From: PWND01 sp964601515 | GTDB lineage: Bacteria > Bacteroidota > Bacteroidia > Bacteroidales > UBA7960 | Reading direction: 5' to 3' | Length of the DNA: 5,410 nucleotides | Assembly: GCA_964601515.1 (NCBI GenBank) | Contig: CAZRNU010000184.1 | Coordinates: 1 to 5,410 of the forward strand | Part shown: one piece after another, positions 1-5,410 of the stretch | How positions within the stretch are numbered: position 1 is the stretch's first letter | Layout of the letters: every line of letters starts with the position of its first letter | The notes under the pieces: generated by a model | What the model saw: only the letters and a program-made list of their open reading frames with translations | What the model was told of the DNA's origin: nothing | Databases searched by the model: none | Program-made: the position numbers and the translations under genes

Positions 1-115
1 TTTGATTATTATCTAAATTGCTTACGTCTATAAGCGGCTTTTGGCAAAAAGGGCAACTGATTAGTGATACATTTGCCGGCGGGTTAAACTCTCCTTTACA
101 GTGTTTGCACTTCAT
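1..115 (-). CDS. N-terminal fragment of a zinc-ribbon protein (runs off left edge)
   Basis: The minus-strand frame starts with ATG at 113-115 and stays open to the window edge, giving 38 residues. It opens MKCKHCKGEF and has two CxxC knuckles, C3-x2-C6 and C21-x2-C24 (SCPFCQKPL), which is the pattern of a single four-cysteine zinc ribbon. The start lies only 3 nt after the stop of the PP2C gene, so the two are almost certainly co-transcribed and probably translationally coupled. The remaining domains are outside the window, so its function cannot be stated. N-terminal zinc ribbons of this sort commonly precede a membrane or effector domain. It is the fourth candidate zinc-binding protein in this cluster. 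I am fairly sure of the gene and do not know its job. Confidence 0.75.
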   Translation of the reverse strand, partial: MKCKHCKGEFNPPANVSLISCPFCQKPLIDVSNLDNNQ

Positions 116-118
116 ATT

Positions 119-1690
119 TTATTCGGTGTTTTTATCATTTTTTTTACCAAATGGATTCAGCCATTCCAATGGTTTCTTTTTTTCAATGCTAACATTATTT
201 TCAATGTTATTTGTATCAATATTTTTATCATGCTTATTATCCGCAATTGGTTTTTCCACTTCATTCTGATTAACATTATCATCTTGATAATTGTGTTTAT
301 TATCAGAATAGTTGTTTTCTAAGCTATATTTATCCAAAATTGATTTGTTTTTTTCTATTTCAGCTTTAGCAATGTCTATTATTCTAATTTTATTCTCTTT
401 TATTCTATTTAACTCATTCAATTCAGCTTCCAATTTTTCCTTTTGTTTAGTTATTGGGTCTCTTTCCTCCTTTATTTGTGCGATCTTATCAAATTCTTTA
501 TTGAGTTTATTCTCTATTTCTTTTATCACATTGTTTATCTGCCCCTCTTCAGAATCCAAAGATTCTTCTTTTTGTATAATTGAATTTATTTTATTTATTT
601 TTTCATCTATACTATTTGTAACCTCCTTTAATTCTTCACTATCTTTTTTTATTTGATAATCCGCTTCATCCAATTTCTTTTTAATCTCTTGTATGTCTTT
701 TTCCAATAGTATTTTCAAACATTCTTCTTTGTTTGAAAAATCTATCCAGCCTGCAACAGATATATCATCTTTGGCATTTTGATCATTTTTGCTCCATGCC
801 GGAATAGCTTCCTTTACTTTATCAAAGCCATAATCAAAGCCGTTATTCAAAAACACTTTGGTAATAGCTCTATAATCTTTGGTAACTTGTGGTATGGTAT
901 AAAAATCTAAATCACCATGCCTACCTTCCAGTCCATCTGATCCGATGAACAGTGCAACTAACTCCTTTTTACCATATGCATATCTAAAATTATCAAAAGC
1001 GTTTGATTCGCAAAGCGATGTAGTAAGATTGCCTTCGCATTGTTCGTCTTCGGGTATTGGGATGAAATCATTCATTTTAGCATCAAAAGCGATACATCTT
1101 CCATCACCAATTTGAAAAGCAACCCAAAATTCAGGAGTCTTTAAGAATGCCAATAATGTACATCCGTATGCCATTTCGATTGACTCATCTCTTAAATATT
1201 CCGAACGTCTGTCTTCTGGAACTGCCTTTTCAATTAAAAATTCCTCTGTGGGTTTGTTACTTTTCCAATCATTATGCACCTCTTCATTCCACTTTGAAAT
1301 AATTGACTTGAATAAATGGTTTAGAACTTCTTCATTCTTCTTTTTTTCATGTGTGTCTTTATATTCAAACTGTTCTGTTTTATCGGAACCTGATGAAAAT
1401 TGCTTATTAATTGATGTTAGAGTGCCCCTTGTGATGAAGTCTTCTTGAAATAAAGTTGAATTAAGCTCCTCTACAAAAAGCTTTAGCTTTTCAATTGTGA
1501 TATCAACCACAAGTTGAGAACCCTTATCACTTCTAAAGTAATCTTTGCCACCATGTCCATCGCTCACGGCACTTATAAAAATACCCTTTTCAATATCTTC
1601 ATAGCTTCCTGCTGCATCCTGGCAGGGCATGTTTTTTTTGATATGACTTTGCCCTATTGTCACAATATGAAATGCTCTAATGTCTTTCAT
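119..1690 (-). CDS. PP2C-family protein phosphatase with C-terminal coiled coil
   Basis: This is a probable cytosolic Mn/Mg-dependent Ser/Thr phosphatase, the reversing enzyme for the kinase encoded upstream. Residues 1-320 form the PP2C domain. Visible metal and phosphate motifs are PCQD (D25), DGHGG (44-48), IGDG (D196), SDG (D252) and KDDIS (D308/D309), so it looks catalytically intact. A long insert rich in charged residues (about 85-170) separates the DGHGG and core motifs. Residues about 325-455 are a K/E/I/L-rich coiled coil. An Asn/Asp-rich linker (456-503) follows, and then a short hydrophobic-basic end containing PLEWLNPFGKK (507-517). The 523 residues are about twice a minimal PP2C, and the extension suggests a docking or oligomerising role. 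The ATG at 1690 is the first in frame after a stop. PP2C beside a TerY-like VWA protein and a kinase is the TerY-P triad arrangement. Confidence 0.92.
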   Translation of the reverse strand: MKDIRAFHIVTIGQSHIKKNMPCQDAAGSYEDIEKGIFISAVSDGHGGKDYFRSDKGSQLVVDITIEKLKLFVEELNSTLFQEDFITRGTLTSINKQFSSGSDKTEQFEYKDTHEKKKNEEVLNHLFKSIISKWNEEVHNDWKSNKPTEEFLIEKAVPEDRRSEYLRDESIEMAYGCTLLAFLKTPEFWVAFQIGDGRCIAFDAKMNDFIPIPEDEQCEGNLTTSLCESNAFDNFRYAYGKKELVALFIGSDGLEGRHGDLDFYTIPQVTKDYRAITKVFLNNGFDYGFDKVKEAIPAWSKNDQNAKDDISVAGWIDFSNKEECLKILLEKDIQEIKKKLDEADYQIKKDSEELKEVTNSIDEKINKINSIIQKEESLDSEEGQINNVIKEIENKLNKEFDKIAQIKEERDPITKQKEKLEAELNELNRIKENKIRIIDIAKAEIEKNKSILDKYSLENNYSDNKHNYQDDNVNQNEVEKPIADNKHDKNIDTNNIENNVSIEKKKPLEWLNPFGKKNDKNTE

Positions 1691-1697
1691 TATTTAC

Positions 1698-1709
1698 TGT
1701 TTTTAATTA
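1698..1709 (-). promoter_or_regulatory. A-rich leader element of the PP2C gene (copy 1 of a shared 12-mer)
   Basis: On the minus strand the 12-mer TAATTAAAAACA ends exactly 7 nt before the PP2C start codon. The identical 12-mer sits at exactly the same distance upstream of the kinase start. No Shine-Dalgarno sequence is present at either gene. It may be a translation-initiation leader of the A-rich kind common in Bacteroidota, or a small regulatory site. The match was found by eye and the role is inferred. Confidence 0.4.
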
Positions 1710-1749
1710 GTTAAAAAGTCTTCTATTTGCCTATCTGTAGCTCCAAAAT

Positions 1750-1757
1750 CAAAAATA
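1750..1757 (-). promoter_or_regulatory. Candidate Bacteroidota-type -7 promoter box
   Basis: The minus strand reads TATTTTTG, a perfect fit to the TAnnTTTG -7 consensus known for Bacteroidota primary promoters. No clear TTG -33 element is present at the expected spacing of about 19-21 nt. In DNA this T-rich the octamer can occur by chance. If real, it would give the PP2C gene its own internal promoter with a leader of about 50 nt. Confidence 0.25.
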
Positions 1758-1799
1758 CTCTAGTTAGGGTTTTTCGAGGACAGTTAAATCCAATTAATA

Positions 1800-2582
1800 T
1801 TAAAAGCCAGACGTGTCAAAATCAGTAAATGATCCATCTGCTGCAGTAACTGCACCATCTACATCGCTTACAGCATCATTAACAGCTTTATAAGTATCTT
1901 TATTGCTTTGTTCATCAATTTGATCGTCTGTCAATGTAGAAGATGATGATACATTCTGACTTGTAGCGCCTATTTGGGATGCAGTAACAGAAACAACTGT
2001 AATCATTGTTTTTAAAGATTCCACATTCGTAGCCAACATTATTCCTTCAATGCTACCCGTAAATGCAACTAGTGCTTCTAAATTCTCCTTAACAACAGCA
2101 TCATGCCCTATAGCAATAGCAAACTTTTGTGATAAATTAAACCATTTGTTCTGTTTTAATTTTCCGATTGCATGTTGCCAGTCATCTGTTGGTGCGCCAT
2201 CAGAAAGTACTATAATTATGGGTTTTTTGTAACCAAGAGGATCTGAAAGCATAGTGTTTCTTGAAAGTTTTTCATTTAATGACAAACATGCTTTGCCAAA
2301 ATCAGTTAAGCCACCTGCTTGAATATCAAGATAATTGAAGTTATTCGGATCAACCAAATCATTTGTAATCCAATTAACATCATGAGAAAACTCTAAAATT
2401 GCAATTTTAATAATAGCATCATTATTGTTCTCTGCAATTTCACCAAGCATTGGCAAAATATTTCGCATAGCATTATTAACTGATCCTATTCGTTCCCCTG
2501 ACATGCTGCCAGATTTATCAATAATAAAAATAAGAGGCATTGTTTTTTTTGGTGATTCGGCTCTTTCTAATAATTCATTCAT
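1800..2582 (-). CDS. TerY-like von Willebrand factor A (VWA) domain protein
   Basis: This is a single-domain, probably cytosolic VWA protein of the TerY type, expected to bind a divalent metal and act as a scaffold or adaptor. The N-terminus (residues 15-27) leads into the MIDAS motif D22-K-S24-G-S26. The remaining metal-coordination positions are T93 in GGLTDFG and D128 in LSDGAPTDD, so the site appears complete. The VWA fold spans about 15-205. The last 55 residues form a Ser/Thr/Asp-rich, low-complexity tail with a run of four serines (212-215), ending SFTDFDTSGF. TerY proteins often carry a C-terminal zinc TerY-C domain. Here that domain is absent and is supplied by the separate 116-residue protein upstream. 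The start follows the kinase stop by 25 nt and has no Shine-Dalgarno sequence. The tail is a candidate phosphorylation target of the neighbouring kinase. Confidence 0.92.
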   Translation of the reverse strand: MNELLERAESPKKTMPLIFIIDKSGSMSGERIGSVNNAMRNILPMLGEIAENNNDAIIKIAILEFSHDVNWITNDLVDPNNFNYLDIQAGGLTDFGKACLSLNEKLSRNTMLSDPLGYKKPIIIVLSDGAPTDDWQHAIGKLKQNKWFNLSQKFAIAIGHDAVVKENLEALVAFTGSIEGIMLATNVESLKTMITVVSVTASQIGATSQNVSSSSTLTDDQIDEQSNKDTYKAVNDAVSDVDGAVTAADGSFTDFDTSGF

Positions 2583-2607
2583 AATTTTAAAATTTAAAGG
2601 TTAATAA

Positions 2608-3873
2608 TTATGCTATTTCAGCTTTTACATTATTGGGTAAATCAATTTTTAATCCTGGCTTCACAGGCATCATTCCATTTGGCTCAACAGATACTTGATT
2701 ACCTTCTGTCGTTATAACTCTCCATGCAGTAGATGATATGTTTTTAATTGCCCAGACATTTGGATTATCTGCTTTAAACATAACCTGGCCAATCGGGTTA
2801 TTATCGGTTCCGATATAAATTGTTTTTTTCGGACTTAATGCAATAGAACCTGAAGTTGATGTTTTTAAAATGCACTTTGGCTTTTCTCCTTCTTTTAGAA
2901 AACTCTCACTATCTTTTTCGTCAATTAAAAGAATGTTTCTAAGTTCTACAACAGTTTTCTGCCATTCTCGTAAATTAGGTCTTTTATTATTATCCATTGG
3001 ATTTTTTATGCTTTCTTGACTAAAAGCTTTTATAAACATATTTTTTAATACAGAGGGATAAAGTGGCCAAAATTTTATAGAATTTTTATGGACATTTTGA
3101 ACCGGCCTATTTAAATCTATATTAGGATCAAAAATAAAAATTGGTTCCGAACCATAGATTTTACGTTCGAAAGATGCAGACATTAAAGGAACTGACAAAA
3201 ATCTTTTCCCTTCAAGCGGATGGTCAGTAAAAAACAGCATAAACAAAATAACTGCAAGAGAAAAACAATCGCTGTATGTTCCTGGCTTACTAGCTCCTAA
3301 TACTACCTCAGGTGCCATATATCTCATTTTTCCTGCAATACCTAAATTATATCCGTGTGCTGTTACATTGTCGTTATCACAAATCAATACATCTCCGGTT
3401 TTTGGGTTAACAAAGAAGTTTCCTTCGTTTAGATCTTGATAACTTAATCCGGTGAGATGCAAGGCTTGAAATCCAGCGCAGATATCAACAGCAGCTTTTA
3501 ACATTGCACTGATACTTTGGAAACGAACTTTGTTACTAATAAATTCTCCGAATTCATAATATCCATCTGGTCTTAATCCCATTACATAACCAAAACTATC
3601 ATGCTGCTTTTTAGTTAGCATTAAAGGCCAAAGAAATAATTTTGATTGAGCAGGGCTGCCACTGCCAACGTTTTTCTTTAAGTTGTTATAAAATGACTCA
3701 GGGCAGTCTTGAGTGAACCATTTCAATGCAAATTTATTGCCCTGAAATTCGCAAAGGTAAACAATACCCTGCCCACCACGGCCTAATTCTACTTTTTTTG
3801 CACTTGCCCTTAATATTTTTAATTGCCCACCGCCTTCGAGGTCAACTAAAGTTCCTTCTGTTAATTCTGTCAT
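2608..3873 (-). CDS. TerY-P triad protein kinase with C-terminal FHA-like domain
   Basis: This is a predicted Ser/Thr protein kinase. The kinase domain covers about residues 25-315. It has a glycine loop GRGGQG (31-36), the ATP-anchoring lysine in FALKWF (K51), catalytic loop YQDLNEGN (D147, N152), metal-binding CDNDN (D166 in place of DFG), MAPE (186-189), the structural D202 and a late conserved R298 in NKRPN. HRD is replaced by YQD, so activation-loop phosphorylation may not be needed. All catalytic residues are kept, so it is probably active. Residues about 331-421 are beta-rich (IYIGTDNN, WAIKN, a Trp-rich strand and a PNGMMPVKPG turn). They resemble a degenerate FHA domain without the canonical phosphothreonine-binding Arg and Ser. 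No membrane segment is seen. It lies 47 nt after the TerY-C gene and 25 nt before the VWA gene. Confidence 0.92.
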   Translation of the reverse strand: MTELTEGTLVDLEGGGQLKILRASAKKVELGRGGQGIVYLCEFQGNKFALKWFTQDCPESFYNNLKKNVGSGSPAQSKLFLWPLMLTKKQHDSFGYVMGLRPDGYYEFGEFISNKVRFQSISAMLKAAVDICAGFQALHLTGLSYQDLNEGNFFVNPKTGDVLICDNDNVTAHGYNLGIAGKMRYMAPEVVLGASKPGTYSDCFSLAVILFMLFFTDHPLEGKRFLSVPLMSASFERKIYGSEPIFIFDPNIDLNRPVQNVHKNSIKFWPLYPSVLKNMFIKAFSQESIKNPMDNNKRPNLREWQKTVVELRNILLIDEKDSESFLKEGEKPKCILKTSTSGSIALSPKKTIYIGTDNNPIGQVMFKADNPNVWAIKNISSTAWRVITTEGNQVSVEPNGMMPVKPGLKIDLPNNVKAEIA

Positions 3874-3880
3874 AATTTTT

Positions 3881-3892
3881 TGTTTTTAATTA
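3881..3892 (-). promoter_or_regulatory. A-rich leader element of the kinase gene (copy 2 of a shared 12-mer)
   Basis: The minus strand carries TAATTAAAAACA ending 7 nt before the kinase ATG. This is the same sequence at the same spacing as in front of the PP2C gene. The other gene starts in the window lack it. The identity suggests matched translation initiation for the opposing kinase and phosphatase, but A/T-rich composition makes chance possible. Confidence 0.4.
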
Positions 3893-3920
3893 ATACAATG
3901 ATTTAAATTATTTGTAATTT

Positions 3921-4271
3921 CTAAAAAGCGCCACCTTCAATATCATCAAATGATTCTGCGCTTCTGGTATTGTCTGTATATCCGCAATGAGGGCAGGTAA
4001 CCTTTTCTGCGTTACCTCCAAAGCAAGCTGTTTTTTTGCACTTTCCGCACTGCGAAAAACCAGTAGCTTTGCAATGTGGGCAACCCGGGTAATCATCATC
4101 TAAACTTATTACTCCGGAAACATTGGTTGTGTTGTAACCCTCGTTAGCAGCCACTTTTTCGGATATTTTAAAAGCCCATGTAAACACCCACGTATTGTTC
4201 TGTTGCTCTGCTCTAATTCCAAAACTCTCTTTTGAGTTTTTGCATTTTGCTAAAATTACAGTTGCATTCAT
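3921..4271 (-). CDS. Free-standing TerY-C-type zinc-binding protein
   Basis: The C-terminal half of this 116-residue protein matches the layout of the TerY-C metal-binding domain: C64-PH-C67, C75-GK-C78, C83 and C93-PH-C96, seven cysteines that could hold two zinc ions with a histidine. The N-terminal half (1-60) has the short beta-strand pattern seen before this domain in relatives (FGIRAEQQNNTWVFTWAFKI). In known Ter systems the domain is usually fused to the VWA protein, whereas here it is separate. Its last residues, AESFDDIEGGAF, resemble the VWA protein's tail. The ATG overlaps the DA1 peptidase stop by 1 nt (TAATG), which indicates translational coupling and equal expression. It probably works in complex with the VWA protein, the kinase or the peptidase. 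No enzymatic residues are visible. Confidence 0.85.
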   Translation of the reverse strand: MNATVILAKCKNSKESFGIRAEQQNNTWVFTWAFKISEKVAANEGYNTTNVSGVISLDDDYPGCPHCKATGFSQCGKCKKTACFGGNAEKVTCPHCGYTDNTRSAESFDDIEGGAF

Positions 4272-5026
4272 TATTTTTTATAATTTTTTATTTTGGCTAT
4301 TGTTGCAGGCCATCCATTTTTATCCAGAAATTTTTTTACTTTTCTGTATCCTTCGCCATATATTGAATCGGGATTCATTTCCATTTGCTCTATAAATTTA
4401 TTCGAATCTTGATTATTTATTGCATAAAAAACTATATAAGAGCCAAGATTACAAAATCCTTCGCATATATTTCTGGGTGCATTTATTCCTTTTTCGTTTT
4501 GCCACACATGCAAAAGCTCATGAGCAAGAACACCTGCAAAGGCTGTTTTTGTCATATAATCAATTATATAAATTTTATGTTCAAGCTTAGTAATACCATT
4601 CGTTATTATTTTCGTAAAATGAGCAAGTCCTCGTTGATTTAGATCTATATTATTGCTTCCATATAAGCTATTTAACTTATTCACATTGCAAATTTCTATC
4701 GGAAGGTTTAAAGGAACATCATTAAACCCAACTTTTGCAAATACTTCGCGAACTTTTTTCTCAACCCAATCTATTTCCTGCTTAGTTTTAACTATTTTGG
4801 GCTGACAATGTATGCAAATTTGTCTTTCATCAGGTAAACTTAATGCATTTTTTCCAGTAATTCTACCACAACAAAAACAATACTTAATATCATGATGCTC
4901 ATGAGCAGGTTGTTTCCATGAATCAACATAGTAGCGACCAGTAATATATTGCCCACAAATAACACACATAACCGGTTTAAGCATGTTAATTGTTGCTGAA
5001 ACATATTCACTTAGCTTTTTAAGCAT
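4271..5026 (-). CDS. LIM-like zinc finger plus DA1-type HExxH metallopeptidase
   Basis: This is a predicted zinc metalloprotease of the DA1 family. In plants this family consists of ubiquitin-activated peptidases with a LIM domain before the catalytic domain. Residues 21-74 form a LIM-like double zinc finger: C21-x2-C24, H42/H44/H45, C50, C52/C53 and C71-x2-C74. The peptidase part (about 85-251) has the active site HELLH (H169, E170, H173) in AGVLAHELLHVW. A downstream ICEGFCNLG places E189 as the likely third zinc ligand, as in the DA1 pattern of HExxH followed by an EG motif. All catalytic residues are present. No signal peptide or membrane helix is seen, so it is probably cytosolic. The chosen ATG is preceded by AAGGA 10 nt upstream. 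It overlaps the next gene by 1 nt. It is the best candidate for the cluster's output enzyme. Substrate unknown. Confidence 0.88.
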   Translation of the reverse strand: MLKKLSEYVSATINMLKPVMCVICGQYITGRYYVDSWKQPAHEHHDIKYCFCCGRITGKNALSLPDERQICIHCQPKIVKTKQEIDWVEKKVREVFAKVGFNDVPLNLPIEICNVNKLNSLYGSNNIDLNQRGLAHFTKIITNGITKLEHKIYIIDYMTKTAFAGVLAHELLHVWQNEKGINAPRNICEGFCNLGSYIVFYAINNQDSNKFIEQMEMNPDSIYGEGYRKVKKFLDKNGWPATIAKIKNYKK

Positions 5027-5041
5027 TACATTTTATTCCTT
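5027..5041 (-). promoter_or_regulatory. Shine-Dalgarno sequence and start-stop codon pair before the DA1 peptidase
   Basis: AAGGA at 5037-5041 (minus strand) is the only clear Shine-Dalgarno-like sequence in the window. The junction reads ATGTAATG. A first ATG (5029-5031), at the ideal 5-nt spacing, is followed at once by TAA, and that TAA overlaps the peptidase's own ATG at 5026. Initiation at the first ATG would terminate immediately and could feed or damp initiation at the second. The motifs are seen directly and the regulatory meaning is inferred. Confidence 0.4.
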
Positions 5042-5067
5042 AATAATATAGGTATAATTCAGTATTG

Positions 5068-5313
5068 TCATCTAAACATTGTAACAATTACAAAAATAGC
5101 TATTGCACCAATAATAAATATTTTTCCCACAGGAACACCTGCAATTCTAAGCCTCCAGATTCCGCCAACAAGTCTTCCAACCAAAGAGTCGCCCCATTTG
5201 GTATCGTTTGAAAAATCAAGGTTGTACCATTGATGTATGCCATTCCCATAGCAATTATCCGGAACTTCATACCTACGTGGTGCTGTTATTCCACATTTTT
5301 TGCATTTATACAT
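5068..5313 (-). CDS. Small zinc-finger-like protein with one C-terminal membrane helix
   Basis: I do not recognise a named family for this 81-residue protein. It opens MYKCKKCG, and C4, C7, C21 and H27 could form one zinc site. A Gly/Trp-rich middle follows (WGDSLVGRLVGGIWRLR, 40-56). A single hydrophobic segment (about 60-79, VGKIFIIGAIAIFVIVTMF) reaches the C-terminus with only an Arg after it. This is the layout of a tail-anchored membrane protein with the zinc finger in the cytosol. It starts 36 nt after the partial upstream gene and ends 41 nt before the DA1 peptidase, on the same strand, so it is probably in the same operon. It could tether the peptidase or kinase complex to the membrane. 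No Shine-Dalgarno sequence is evident. Confidence 0.75.
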   Translation of the reverse strand: MYKCKKCGITAPRRYEVPDNCYGNGIHQWYNLDFSNDTKWGDSLVGRLVGGIWRLRIAGVPVGKIFIIGAIAIFVIVTMFR

Positions 5314-5349
5314 ACTCTATAGTTTTTAAAATTTGACTTTTAATATTAA

Positions 5350-5410
5350 TCAAGAATATCCAAAGCAACTTCTAATATAAGAAATGGCAATTAGGATTAA
5401 ACCAATAACA
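5350..5410 (-). CDS. C-terminal end of an unidentified, probably membrane, protein (cut by right edge)
   Basis: Of the three minus-strand frames entering at the right edge, only one stays open beyond about 40 nt. It reads VIGLILIAISYIRSCFGYS and stops with TGA at 5350-5352. The first 12 residues are strongly hydrophobic, consistent with the end of a final membrane helix followed by a short polar tail. The fragment is too short to name or to prove as coding. It sits 36 nt upstream of the 81-residue gene on the same strand, which fits the compact operon layout. A chance open frame remains possible. Confidence 0.45.
   Translation of the reverse strand, partial: VIGLILIAISYIRSCFGYS

Larger units (their letters stand above)
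1691..1799 (-). other. 109-nt intergenic gap with possible gene remnant
   Basis: This is the largest gap in an otherwise tight cluster. On the minus strand a short open stretch (1703-1759) reads SIFDFGATDRQIEDFLTN then TAA. It has no start codon and a stop directly before it. Its beginning loosely resembles the S-F-x-D-F tail of the VWA protein just upstream. It could be the relic of a deleted or duplicated gene, or a chance reading inside a 5' untranslated region. The same stretch overlaps a candidate promoter -7 box. I see no strong hairpin and no terminator. Confidence 0.3.

Noticed and set aside
138..145. T8 run as a possible transcription terminator
   Set aside because: No GC-rich hairpin lies next to it, and it is inside the PP2C coding sequence just before a gene that starts 3 nt after the stop.
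18..656. Hydrophobic plus-strand open frames opposite the 3' part of the PP2C gene
   Set aside because: They are antisense to the Lys/Glu/Asn-rich coiled-coil coding region. Such AT-rich codons read backwards give Phe/Ile/Leu/Ser runs that only mimic membrane proteins.
3908..4099. 63-residue minus-strand frame inside the TerY-C gene
   Set aside because: It overlaps the TerY-C zinc protein in another frame, has no recognisable motif, and the real frame has the full cysteine pattern.
4195..4642. Plus-strand Phe/Ile-rich frames opposite the DA1 peptidase gene
   Set aside because: They are antisense to a gene with clear LIM-like and HELLH motifs, and show no independent motif or ribosome-binding site.
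1..5410. A complete ubiquitin-like conjugation system, suggested by the DA1-like peptidase
   Set aside because: No E1, E2 or ubiquitin-like gene, and no protein ending in a Gly-Gly tail, is visible in the window. DA1 homology alone does not show that one exists.

Overview
The window is AT-rich and every gene I can support lies on the minus strand, so transcription runs from the right edge to the left. Short A/T-rich leaders with almost no Shine-Dalgarno sequence, tight gene spacing and low GC suggest a Bacteroidota-like bacterium. This is an inference from style and not a taxonomic match. No rRNA, tRNA, CRISPR array, insertion sequence or convincing terminator is visible.

Layout in order of transcription: the hydrophobic C-terminal end of an unidentified membrane protein (5350-5410, cut by the edge); an 81-residue protein with a CxxC zinc-finger-like N-terminus and one C-terminal membrane helix (5068-5313); a 251-residue LIM-like zinc finger plus DA1-type HExxH metallopeptidase (4271-5026); a 116-residue TerY-C-type zinc protein overlapping it by 1 nt (3921-4271); a 421-residue protein kinase with a C-terminal FHA-like domain (2608-3873); a 260-residue TerY-like VWA protein (1800-2582); a 523-residue PP2C-type phosphatase with a long coiled-coil extension (119-1690); and the start of a CxxC...CxxC zinc-ribbon protein that runs off the left edge (1-115).

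The core is a TerY-P type triad: VWA protein, kinase and PP2C phosphatase. Aravind and colleagues described this association in Ter-type stress systems. It has also been listed among candidate antiphage systems (Gao_TerY in defence catalogues, recalled from memory and not searched here). The unusual part is what surrounds the triad. A LIM-DA1 metallopeptidase is translationally coupled to a free-standing TerY-C protein, and there are two further zinc-finger proteins, one of them membrane-anchored.

My working model is inference. The kinase and phosphatase set the phosphorylation state of the VWA and TerY-C proteins, perhaps at their similar S-F-x-D...F C-terminal tails. The FHA-like and coiled-coil domains assemble a complex, and the DA1-like protease is the likely output enzyme. 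The two partial edge genes mean the operon extends beyond the window on both sides.
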